Shown here: piece after piece, positions 7,917-14,287 of the stretch
How the letters are laid out: the number at the start of each line of letters is the position of its first letter
Position numbering within the stretch: the stretch's first letter is position 1
From: Chloroflexales bacterium ZM16-3
GTDB taxonomy: Bacteria; Chloroflexota; Chloroflexia; Chloroflexales; Chloroflexaceae
Length of the DNA stretch: 64,000 nt
Direction of reading: 5' to 3'
Assembly: GCA_004138175.2 (NCBI GenBank)
Contig: RYFE02000029.1
Location: 1 to 64,000, forward strand
Notes under the pieces: model-generated
What the model was told of the DNA's origin: nothing
Seen by the model: only the letters and a program-made list of their open reading frames with translations
Database searches by the model: none
Translations under genes and position numbers: made by a program

Positions 7917-8303
7917 ATGCTCATTATGTACATTATCGCCCTGCTCGGCGGCATCTGCGTCGGAGCGTTAGGCATCCTCGTGGCCGCTCGCCTGCGCAGC
8001 GGGCAGGAGGATGCGGGATCGGCACCGGCCATACGTCGGCGCTACCAGGAGTTCCAGAAGGTGTGGGTGGAAACCAACCTGCTGATCTGGGGGGACGATG
8101 GGCGTCCGGTGACGGGCGAGTCCTATCGCGTGCGGGCCACGGTCAGGGAGGTCGATGACGATGGGATTTTCGTGCAGTGGGCCTCGCCGGTGCCCGTTGC
8201 AGCAAGCGGGGTCATCGCACGGCGTCCCGTGGTTTCGCTGTACTACACCTGGGACGATCTGCGCACGCGCAGGTGGTGGCAGCCGCTCACCGCCTGGTAC
8301 TGA
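7917..8303 (+). CDS. small membrane-anchored protein (intact duplicate copy)
   Basis: 128 residues with an AAGGA ribosome-binding site. The N-terminus LIMYIIALLGGICVGALGIL is a membrane anchor or uncleaved signal. The soluble part contains YQEFQKVWVETNLLIWGDDG, then a beta-rich domain (YRVRATVREVDDDGIFVQW) and YYTWDDLRTRRWWQPLTAWY. No family is recognised. A second copy downstream is broken by a 32-nt deletion, so this is the functional copy. Confidence 0.65.
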   Translation: MLIMYIIALLGGICVGALGILVAARLRSGQEDAGSAPAIRRRYQEFQKVWVETNLLIWGDDGRPVTGESYRVRATVREVDDDGIFVQWASPVPVAASGVIARRPVVSLYYTWDDLRTRRWWQPLTAWY

Positions 8304-8320
8304 GGAGAGGGACAATCACG

Positions 8321-8488
8321 ATGCAGACAACGACCATGGCCACCACCGATTGCCCGCCCGAGGAGCGGATCGACCCGCGTGCGGCCTACCGCGCGCTGCT
8401 GGGGCTGCTGCGCCATGCCAACGCCAGCGGGCGGGGGCGGCTGGACAGCGACGACCGGCGCCCGCGCCTGCGCGATGGCCGGCGCTAG
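8321..8488 (+). pseudogene. truncated first copy of the 154-residue gene
   Basis: Starts MQTTTMATTDCPPEERIDPR like the intact gene at 8879 and matches it for about 46 codons to RGRLDSDDRR. At the duplication junction it switches to RPRLRDGRR and stops; that tail is a copy of the end of the 302-residue membrane protein. The result is a 55-codon remnant with a good ribosome-binding site that may still be translated. Confidence 0.65.
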
Positions 8489-8503
8489 AGAAGGAAAGCA
8501 AAC

Positions 8504-8897
8504 ATGCTCATGCTGATGTACATCAGCGCGCTGCTCGGCGGTATCTGCGTCGGTATCTGCGTCGAAGCGTTAGGCATCCTCGTGGCCACTCGCCTGCGCA
8601 GCGGGCAGGATGCGGGATCGGCCATGCGTCGGCGCTACCGGGAGTTTCAGCGGGCGTGGGTAGCAACCAATGACGGGCGCAACCTATCGCGTGTGGGCCA
8701 CAATCATGTTGGTCGAGGACGACGGTATCACGGTGCGTTGGGTTTCGCCCCTGCCCGTCGCGCCGAACGGGCAGATAGCGAGGCGGCCAACCCTCTCCGT
8801 GTACTACACCTGGGGCGATCTACACAATCACAGGTGGTGGCAGCCGCTCACCGCCTGGTACGGAGAGGAATCATCACGATGCACACGACGACCATGA
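8504..8897 (+). pseudogene. frameshifted second copy of the 128-residue membrane-anchored gene
   Basis: The N-terminal half, starting MLMLMYISALLGGICVG with a six-codon internal duplication of GICVG-type sequence, matches the gene at 7917. Relative to that copy a 32-nt block is missing after AWVATN (near 8671), which shifts the frame. The homologous C-terminal half then reads from 8670 (MTGATYRVWATIMLVEDDG through WWQPLTAWY). Its stop is also changed. The first frame happens to stay open and fuses with the following gene into a 279-codon ORF, which is probably fortuitous. Confidence 0.65.
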
Positions 8898-9343
8898 CCA
8901 CCGATTGCCCGCCGGAGGAGCGGATCGACCCGCGTGCGGCCTACCGCGCGCTGCTGGGGCTGCTGCGCCATGCCAACGCCAGCGGGCGGGGGCGGCTGGA
9001 CAGCGACGACCGGCGCGGGGGCGACTTCCGCAGGTCGCTCGTGGCGCTGCGCCAGATCGTGCGCCCGTGGCTGCGCCAGCTCGCCGAGGCAAAGCGCGGA
9101 CGGGCGGCGGCGCAGGCGCAGGCGGCGGATGCGCACGCCGCGTTTTTGCGCCTCAGCCACACCTACGCCAACTGGTGGCGTGCCGTCGAGCGGGCGGGCA
9201 TTGAGATACGCCCGACCCTCGACGGATGGAGCTACCGCATACCGGCCATCGCCGACACCTGGGACGGCCCCTACGCCGCATCCGAGGCGGCGCTGGCGGC
9301 GGCGATCACCGCGCTCATCGCCCGATGCGGTGCGCACGACTGA
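8879..9343 (+). CDS. unknown soluble helical protein (intact duplicate copy)
   Basis: 154 residues from the ATG at 8879, after GGAGAGG. It begins MHTTTMTTDCPPEERIDPRA, then has a long helical region (RRSLVALRQIVRPWLRQLAE followed by an Ala-rich helix), then IRPTLDGWSYRIPAIADTWD and EAALAAAITALIAR. The arrangement of helices followed by a small alpha/beta end looks like a small DNA- or protein-binding factor. No family is recognised. It is the only full-length copy, because the upstream copy is truncated. Confidence 0.65.
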   Translation: MHTTTMTTDCPPEERIDPRAAYRALLGLLRHANASGRGRLDSDDRRGGDFRRSLVALRQIVRPWLRQLAEAKRGRAAAQAQAADAHAAFLRLSHTYANWWRAVERAGIEIRPTLDGWSYRIPAIADTWDGPYAASEAALAAAITALIARCGAHD

Positions 9344-9398
9344 TCCGCTACGGAGCCGTCGGTGGGCGCGGCCCAGAGGATGCCCAAACGCGCGTCTC

Positions 9399-9414
9399 AC
9401 GTCACCTGTGACGT
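9399..9414. promoter_or_regulatory. palindrome ahead of parM containing the GTCACAGGTGAC motif
   Basis: acgtcacctgtgacgt has perfect 7-bp arms around ct, 27 bp before the parM start. Its core gtcacctgtgac is the reverse complement of a 12-mer that recurs inside genes at 13395, 48262 and 62605. It could be an operator or partition-related protein-binding site. Confidence 0.5.
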
Positions 9415-9441
9415 TCACTGCATACCAGAAGGAACACCCCT

Positions 9442-10395
9442 ATGCGACCCATCGGACTCATCGTTGGCCACGGCTACGCCAAGGCCGTGTCCCGCACCGC
9501 GACCACCCTGCTGCCCGCCGTCGCCGCGCCCGCCGTGGCCACCGACTTCGACACCGCCCTCGGGGCCGGCCGCAGCGCCATCTCGCTGAATGGCAAGGGC
9601 GACTGGATCGTCGGCGACGACGCGCTGATCTTCGCCCCCGGTCGCGTCGTCAGCATCCTTGACCGCTCGCGCTACCGCAGCCCGGCCTTCCTGGCCCTGG
9701 CCCGCGCCGCGCTCCAGCAGGTGGTCGGCGAGCCTGGCCCGCTGCGCATCATCACCGGCATGCCCTCGGCCTGGTTCGCCGACCAGGATGCCCGTGGCCA
9801 CCTCGCGGACGCGGTGCGTGCGGCGGCGCTGCCCATCGGCGAGGCCACCGTGACGGTCGCGCCGGAGGCCGCCGGGGTCTACTACGCCTGGCTCTTCGAG
9901 TCGGGCAGCCTCAACCAGGCCCGGCTCGCCCAGACCGTCGGCGTGATCGACGCGGGCTACCGCGACGTGAACGTGGCGCTCTTCCAGGGCGGGCGCTACG
10001 TCGGCGGCGAGAGCGTGGCGGGCGGCACGCACGAGGCGCTCAAAGAGATCAAGCGGCTCATCGCCGTGACCTACCGCCTGGAGCTGAGCCTGCACGAGGT
10101 GGACGCCGCGCAGCGCGCCAACAGCCTCGTGGTCAATGGCGCGCGCTCCCCCCTGCCCGACGGCACGCGGGCCGCGCTGACGCGCTCCCTGTCCACGGTG
10201 GTGGCCACCGGCAAGAGCCTCTGGCCCAACGGGGGCAGCGCCCTCCACGCGATTGTGCTGGGCGGCGGCGGGGCGACGCACCTGGCGGAGGCGCTGGGGC
10301 GCGAGTTCCCGCAGCTCGCCGCGCTGGAGCACCCGCAGATGGCCGGGGCGCGGGGCTTTATGGCGATGGCGATGGCCACGCAGGCGAGGCAGTAG
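9442..10395 (+). CDS. parM: ParM-like actin-family plasmid segregation ATPase
   Basis: 317 residues with an AAGGA ribosome-binding site. The fold signature is that of actin-like segregation proteins (ParM, Alp, archaeal Ta0583 type). The N-terminal phosphate-1 region MRPIGLIVGHGYAKAV is followed by GDWIVGDDAL and RIITGMPSAWF. The phosphate-2 region is GVIDAGYRDVNVALF, and the adenosine motif is AIVLGGGGATHLAEAL near residue 275. Such proteins form ATP-dependent filaments that push plasmid copies apart. The overlapping small downstream gene fits ParR, making a type II partition operon. The N-terminal Asp expected in phosphate-1 is not obvious (GHG in place of DxG), which is odd. Family confidence is good; filament behaviour is inferred. 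Confidence 0.82.
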   Translation: MRPIGLIVGHGYAKAVSRTATTLLPAVAAPAVATDFDTALGAGRSAISLNGKGDWIVGDDALIFAPGRVVSILDRSRYRSPAFLALARAALQQVVGEPGPLRIITGMPSAWFADQDARGHLADAVRAAALPIGEATVTVAPEAAGVYYAWLFESGSLNQARLAQTVGVIDAGYRDVNVALFQGGRYVGGESVAGGTHEALKEIKRLIAVTYRLELSLHEVDAAQRANSLVVNGARSPLPDGTRAALTRSLSTVVATGKSLWPNGGSALHAIVLGGGGATHLAEALGREFPQLAALEHPQMAGARGFMAMAMATQARQ

Positions 10396-10694
10396 TGGCC
10401 GCCCGCCGCATATCACTGGCGCTGCCTGCGGGCGACCCGCGCAGCGCACGGATCTGGGCCTTCTTGGAGGCACTTGATCCGGATGCCGACAGCAGCGCCG
10501 AGCTGCGCACGCTGATCTGCGCGGCGCTGGATCAGGCCGCACGCCTGACCAGCATCGAGGGCAAGCTGGATCGGCTGCTCCGCGAGATTCGCAGCGGCAG
10601 CCTCGCCATCACGGGCGGCGACCCGCCACCCGAAGACGCGATGAGTCCCGAGGAGTTGCAGCGTGCGGTTGACCTCTTGCTGACCTTTGAGTAG
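10395..10694 (+). CDS. small ParR-like partner of the actin-like protein
   Basis: 99 residues. The GTG start shares one base with the parM stop (TAGTG), so translation is coupled. The N-terminus RRISLALPAGDPRSARIWAF resembles a ribbon-helix-helix strand-helix layout. A helix-forming LICAALDQAARL and IEGKLDRLLREIRSG follow, and the acidic C-terminus ends PEELQRAVDLLLTFE, compatible with a filament-binding tail. ParR proteins bind parC DNA and cap ParM filaments. The call rests on position, size and predicted structure, not on a sequence match. Confidence 0.55.
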   Translation: MAARRISLALPAGDPRSARIWAFLEALDPDADSSAELRTLICAALDQAARLTSIEGKLDRLLREIRSGSLAITGGDPPPEDAMSPEELQRAVDLLLTFE

Positions 10695-10697
10695 GGC

Positions 10698-10727
10698 GTT
10701 GAACACCATCGCCCCGACGTGTTCAAC
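10698..10727. terminator. inverted repeat after the partition operon
   Basis: gttgaacac (10698-10706) and gtgttcaac (10719-10727) form perfect 9-bp arms around a 12-nt loop, 3 bp past the ParR-like stop. A further direct copy of gttgaacac lies at 10756-10764. It could be a terminator without a T-run or a binding-site cluster such as a parC-like centromere. Confidence 0.45.
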
Positions 10728-10782
10728 ATACGGCATTGGGATGCCTTCGGGTGGCGTTGAACACGTTGGGGGCGATGTGGAG

Positions 10783-10941
10783 GCGTCGGACGCCCGTTTG
10801 TGGCGTCAGGGTGCGCAAAAACGCACATCAAAATAGCAACGTGTCATACGGTGTTCGCACCGTACACGAACACCGTATGACACATGGCCTATGTGCGGGC
10901 CGCTCTTGACCACTGGGATGCCGCAAACGGGCGTCCGACGC
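10783..10941. repeat. 159-bp concentric nested inverted repeat
   Basis: Perfect 18-bp outer arms (10783-10800 and 10924-10941, beginning gcgtcggacg) and perfect 17-bp inner arms (10841-10857 and 10867-10883, gtgtcatacggtgttcg and its complement) share the same centre at 10862. The DNA between them is only partly self-complementary. It lies wholly in the gap before the next gene. The structure resembles a miniature inverted-repeat element, a cruciform or a single-strand replication or transfer origin. Confidence 0.65.
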
Positions 10942-10985
10942 GATGCAATAATCAGAACAATTATGCGCAAGGAGAGGGGCAGACG

Positions 10986-11963
10986 ATGACGACCACGACC
11001 AGCCTGGACGCGGCGACCCGTGCGCGGCTGATCCGCGAGCACGGCGCGACCGCAGGGCTCTTGGAGCATCTGGAAGCAAACTACGAGCCGGATCGGATCG
11101 CAGCGGCGTTCCGCCAGTGGACGGTGGAGCAGGTTGCCAATCGGGCCGGCTACGACTTGGCCGCCGACCCGAACTATCAGGGCGGCGGTGCTGCCGCCGA
11201 GCCGCCCCCCGCGCCTGCTCCAGTCCGCTCCGCTTCCCGGCCCGCAGCGGGAGCGGCTGCGGCCCCCGCTCGCCCGCGCCGCTCCCGCAGCGGGCGCAGC
11301 GCCTACCGCGCCTTCAGCTACGGTGTGGCGCTGGCCTTCGCGCTCTTCCTCGCCGCGATTGCGTGGCGCATCGACGGCTTCTTCGGCGTCAACTTCTTGC
11401 AGCGCATCCCTGGCCTGAGCAAGCTGCCCAACACGTTTTTGTGGCCCCCGGTCTGGACGTGGCTCATTGGCCTGGGTGTTTCGGCCCTCCAAGGCACCTT
11501 CTGGCCCCATCGCGCTGTGTACGACGATGCCGGCAATCTGCTCGAAGAGGGCAGCACGGTGCAGGAGATCATCACCTGGCTCATCGTGCTGGTTATGAAT
11601 ATCGCCTCCTCGGCGCTGGGCATGATGCCGCTCATTGCCGGTATGGATCTGATGGGCGTGGTGGTGCCGGCGGCGGGCAAAGGGCTATGGGGCACCGCCT
11701 GGTTCCTGGCCGTCGTGTTCGCAATGTACCCTGAGTGGGCCACCCGCGTGTTCGGCGGGAGGCTCTGGGATCTGCTGGTGCCCGACTCGATCAAACACCG
11801 CATCAAGGCGATGAAGAATGGCCTCATCGTGGCCTGGCGCACCATCAGCAGCTTGCTCCCTGCCGATCCGCGTGGCAAGATGATCGTGGGCGGTGTGTCC
11901 GGCTCCCTGGTGTTGATCGTCGTCGTCTGGAATCTTGTGGCCTGTCCGGCTCCCTGGTGTTGA
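10986..11963 (+). CDS. multi-pass membrane protein, unknown
   Basis: 325 residues from the ATG at 10986, which follows AAGGAGAG. The cytoplasmic N-terminal 70 residues (RLIREHGATAGLLEHLEANY) are helical, then comes a Pro/Ala/Arg-rich linker. About five membrane helices follow from residue ~115 (FSYGVALAFALFLAAIAW), including WTWLIGLGVSALQGTF, ITWLIVLVMNIASSALGMM and GTAWFLAVVFAMYPEW. The last helix, SGSLVLIVVVWNLVA, is affected by a 47-bp tandem duplication that shifts the frame and replaces the stop by the tail CPAPWC. It precedes an FtsK-like ATPase and may be its membrane partner; no family is recognised. Confidence 0.7.
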   Translation: MTTTTSLDAATRARLIREHGATAGLLEHLEANYEPDRIAAAFRQWTVEQVANRAGYDLAADPNYQGGGAAAEPPPAPAPVRSASRPAAGAAAAPARPRRSRSGRSAYRAFSYGVALAFALFLAAIAWRIDGFFGVNFLQRIPGLSKLPNTFLWPPVWTWLIGLGVSALQGTFWPHRAVYDDAGNLLEEGSTVQEIITWLIVLVMNIASSALGMMPLIAGMDLMGVVVPAAGKGLWGTAWFLAVVFAMYPEWATRVFGGRLWDLLVPDSIKHRIKAMKNGLIVAWRTISSLLPADPRGKMIVGGVSGSLVLIVVVWNLVACPAPWC

Positions 11964-11989
11964 TCGTCGTCGTCTGGAATCTTGTGGCC
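11896..11989 (+). repeat. perfect 47-bp tandem duplication at a gene end
   Basis: The 47 bp starting tgtccggctccctggtgttg at 11896 are repeated exactly at 11943-11989. Because 47 is not a multiple of three, the duplication shifts the frame. The ancestral gene would have ended at the TAG just after the second copy (VVVWNLVA-stop), whereas the present frame ends eight codons into the second copy. Perfect identity indicates a recent event. Confidence 0.85.
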
Positions 11990-12023
11990 TAGTCACCACA
12001 CTGTAGCAAGGAAGGGAACGCTT

Positions 12024-13652
12024 ATGGACGAAGCGCAAGGCATCCAGCTCCTCGTGCTGCTCATCCTGTTGAGCATGGCGTCAGGAGCCATTGCCCTCGC
12101 CGTTTCACCTGAGATGCGCGATGATCTGCGCGATCAGGTAGCGCAGCGGCTGGCTCGGTTTGCCCGCAGCGTCCGTTGGCTTCCGCAATGGGCACAGCGT
12201 CAGCCCTGGTGCCGGCAGCGCTGGCAGTATGCGCCGGGGCTAGGTGCTGTCCCGCCTTCCCAAAGGACAGATCCCATGTCGATCCCTGCCGACGACCCGC
12301 TGGGGCCGCCCAAAGCTGAGCCGCTGCCCTGGATGCGCCCCGGCGCGCATCCACCGCCGACCTATGGCGTGGCCGCAGACCAGCCACCGACCGGGCTGGA
12401 TACGCTGCTTCGCCAGCTCGAATGGTTTGATCTGCGGGATGGGTATGACCCGTTCCGCTTCTCAACGGGCTGGACGGTGCGCCGACAGGCTGCTGGCGCA
12501 CTCTGGCTGGAGACGGGCACCTTCCGCCGGGGGCAGCCCAACTCGGTCGTGAACGTCCTCAACAGCGGGCAGATCGGCAGTGGTAAGGATGTCCTCCTGC
12601 GCTCGATGCTGCTGCCGCTGCTGCTCAGGAATAGCCCGGAGATCATTAGCCTCGTCATCATTGACGGCAAGGGGCTGGACTATGTGCGGTACGTCACCAT
12701 CCCCCACATCGTGCAGCTCGCCAACGATATCCCCGACATCCCGCCCGTGCTGACCTGGCTGGACACCGAGCGCGAGCGGCGGAAGGGGCTGCTCCGCGCG
12801 GCCACGGCGAAGAGCTGGGCGGATGCCGAGCCGAAGCCCTTCCCGCTGCTCATCGTGTACATCTCGGAGCTGACGACCCTGGAGCGCTTCGTGGATCACT
12901 TCTGGGAGTGGGTGAACGATCACCTGAGCCTGGATCGCGCCCTGGGCATCTGCTACATCATCGGCACGCAGACGGCCAGCAACACGCCCACCCGCTGGCG
13001 GCGGCAGGTGCAGCTCTTCGTCGCGGGCTACCAGCCCTCCACCGACGACGACCGGCCCAACACCAACATCGGCCAGGGCGGCTGGCCCGAGGGGGTCGTC
13101 GCCCCGAGCGGCCTGCCCCTGGGCGGCGGCTACTTCGCCGCCGTCCTGGGCCGGAAGGCGGTCAATGTGCGGGCCGCGTTTATCAGCGACGCCGAGGAGA
13201 TGCAGGCGCTCGCCACGATCCGCCAGCGCTGGGGGGCACCCCCCGTGCGTGAGGCCGTACCACTTCGTCAGGGTGCGCCTCCCCCCCCAGATCGGCCCGA
13301 ATCCGCCCCGGAAGCGCCGGTTTCCGCGCCGACCGCGAACCAGTTCGGCGCTGGTTCGGCTGATACAGACGCGGTACACGCCGGTTCGGCCCCGGTCACA
13401 GGTGACGCGGTGGTTCGGGCGGACATGTCGCGTGACGAACTGCTCGCGCAGGTCACTGCCGAACCACTCAGCCGCGATGAGACGGTGCGCCTGCTGGCGA
13501 TCATGCGGAAGACCGACGACGCCGACTGGCTCTTCTCGGCCAACAAGATCGCGGAGCTGGTCGGCGGCACGCGAACGGTGATCCTCAAACAGGTGGCTGC
13601 GGCTCGTGGGGGCAGCGTGCCGAGCGCCGCCAGCGAGGAGGTGTCGGCGTGA
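12024..13652 (+). CDS. FtsK/TcpA-like DNA translocase or coupling ATPase
   Basis: 542 residues; ATG 12024 after AAGGAAGG is preferred to an upstream in-frame start. One membrane helix lies at residues ~6-27 (IQLLVLLILLSMASGAIAL). The motor domain carries GQIGSGKDVLLRSMLLPLL near residue 182, with Asp rather than Ser/Thr after the Walker Lys, then LVIIDGKGLDYVRY. A degenerate Walker B, PLLIVYISEL, and CYIIGTQTAS follow. FtsK relatives with a single anchor (TcpA type) couple DNA to conjugation pores in Gram-positive elements; others segregate plasmids. A linker holds the motif VTGD and several GGTTCGG words. The C-terminal ~70 residues (LSRDETVRLLAIMRK, KIAELVGGTRTVILKQVAAA) form a winged-helix or FtsK-gamma-like DNA-binding domain. 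Activity is uncertain given the altered Walker residues. Confidence 0.8.
   Translation: MDEAQGIQLLVLLILLSMASGAIALAVSPEMRDDLRDQVAQRLARFARSVRWLPQWAQRQPWCRQRWQYAPGLGAVPPSQRTDPMSIPADDPLGPPKAEPLPWMRPGAHPPPTYGVAADQPPTGLDTLLRQLEWFDLRDGYDPFRFSTGWTVRRQAAGALWLETGTFRRGQPNSVVNVLNSGQIGSGKDVLLRSMLLPLLLRNSPEIISLVIIDGKGLDYVRYVTIPHIVQLANDIPDIPPVLTWLDTERERRKGLLRAATAKSWADAEPKPFPLLIVYISELTTLERFVDHFWEWVNDHLSLDRALGICYIIGTQTASNTPTRWRRQVQLFVAGYQPSTDDDRPNTNIGQGGWPEGVVAPSGLPLGGGYFAAVLGRKAVNVRAAFISDAEEMQALATIRQRWGAPPVREAVPLRQGAPPPPDRPESAPEAPVSAPTANQFGAGSADTDAVHAGSAPVTGDAVVRADMSRDELLAQVTAEPLSRDETVRLLAIMRKTDDADWLFSANKIAELVGGTRTVILKQVAAARGGSVPSAASEEVSA
13395..13406 (+). promoter_or_regulatory. GTCACAGGTGAC motif, copy in FtsK-like gene
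   Basis: Exact 12-mer with complementary GTCAC/GTGAC arms, read in frame as VTGD with codons gtc-aca-ggt-gac. ACA and GGT are minority codons in this GC-rich sequence. Same motif at 9401 (reverse complement), 48262 and 62605. Confidence 0.45.
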
Positions 13653-13777
13653 TGACTCGCATCTTCGTCGTCGCGCTGTGTGCGGGCCTGGCCCTGAGCC
13701 TGGCGCGCAAGCGGCGCACTGGCCTCGCGCTCATCAGCGCGGGCGCGGGGGCGCTGCTGGCGCTGCTCCCGGTGTAA
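13652..13777 (+). CDS. 41-residue hydrophobic peptide
   Basis: Starts at an ATG sharing one base with the FtsK-like stop (TGATG), with GAGGAGG inside the preceding gene as ribosome-binding site. The product starts MTRIFVVALCAGLALSLARK and continues through a second hydrophobic stretch, LALISAGAGALLALLPV. It may span the membrane twice with a basic KRR turn. Size, coupling and hydrophobicity suggest a small subunit associated with the neighbouring membrane proteins. Confidence 0.6.
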   Translation: MTRIFVVALCAGLALSLARKRRTGLALISAGAGALLALLPV

Positions 13778-13782
13778 GGATG

Positions 13783-13806
13783 CCACCCGCCACATGCGGC
13801 GGGTGG
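13783..13806. terminator. hairpin between two small genes
   Basis: Perfect 9-bp arms ccacccgcc (13783-13791) and ggcgggtgg (13798-13806) with a 6-nt loop, 6 bp after the 41-residue ORF and 20 bp before the next start. Without a T-run it may adjust downstream expression rather than end transcription. Confidence 0.45.
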
Positions 13807-13825
13807 GTGCGCGAAAGGAATGGAC

Positions 13826-14275
13826 GTGACAACACGACAAGGAACGACGACGGGGGCGGGCGAACCCGCCGCGCTTGGGCCGATGGGGCGGGATCTGGTG
13901 CTGCGCCTGCTGGGCGGGGCGGACGCGGGGGGCGCGTCGGCCCAGGCGCTGGCGGGGCTGCTGGCGGACGCCTACGCGGCGCTGGCGGGCGGCGACGTGG
14001 CCGCCGCGACCAGCGCGCTGGCGGCGGTGGTCGCCCCGGCGGCGGCGCTGGAGCAGGAGCTTGTGAAGCTCCAGCGGTCGCACCTCGCGGCGCAGGATGA
14101 CGCGGCCGCCCTGGCAGCGGCCACCCCCGCCGGGATCGATGCAGATCTCGCCTTCAACCCGGACGCCCTGGCCGCCTGGCGCGACGCGCTCGAATCCTCC
14201 ATCGTCGCAGCGGAGGGGCTGCTGGAGCGCATCACGGCGCTCCAGCAGCGTGCGCCGGTGGCGGCGGCGGTGTAG
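13826..14275 (+). CDS. Ala-rich helical protein, unknown
   Basis: 149 residues. AAAGGA at 13814-13819 is only one base from an ATG at 13820 but well placed for the GTG at 13826, so GTG is taken as start. The product is almost entirely alpha-helical and rich in Ala and Leu: residues ~20-50 LVLRLLGGADAGG then LAGLLADAYAALAGGD, then a probable coiled coil AAALEQELVKLQRSHLAAQD, and a last helix SSIVAAEGLLERITALQQ. No signal or membrane segment is seen. Function unknown. Confidence 0.6.
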   Translation: MTTRQGTTTGAGEPAALGPMGRDLVLRLLGGADAGGASAQALAGLLADAYAALAGGDVAAATSALAAVVAPAAALEQELVKLQRSHLAAQDDAAALAAATPAGIDADLAFNPDALAAWRDALESSIVAAEGLLERITALQQRAPVAAAV

Positions 14276-14287
14276 CGGGAGGGCGTT

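Larger units (their letters stand above)
7868..9017 (+). repeat. tandem segmental duplication (about 0.57 kb, two copies)
   Basis: The segment from the end of the 302-residue membrane gene through the first third of the 154-residue gene occurs twice (roughly 7868-8460 and 8461-9017). Both copies start with a tail encoding RPRLR-x-GRR, then the MLIM/MLML gene, then the MQTTT/MHTTT gene. The junction falls at the shared sequence gacgaccggcg. The copies have diverged at many positions, so this is not recent. Confidence 0.8.
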
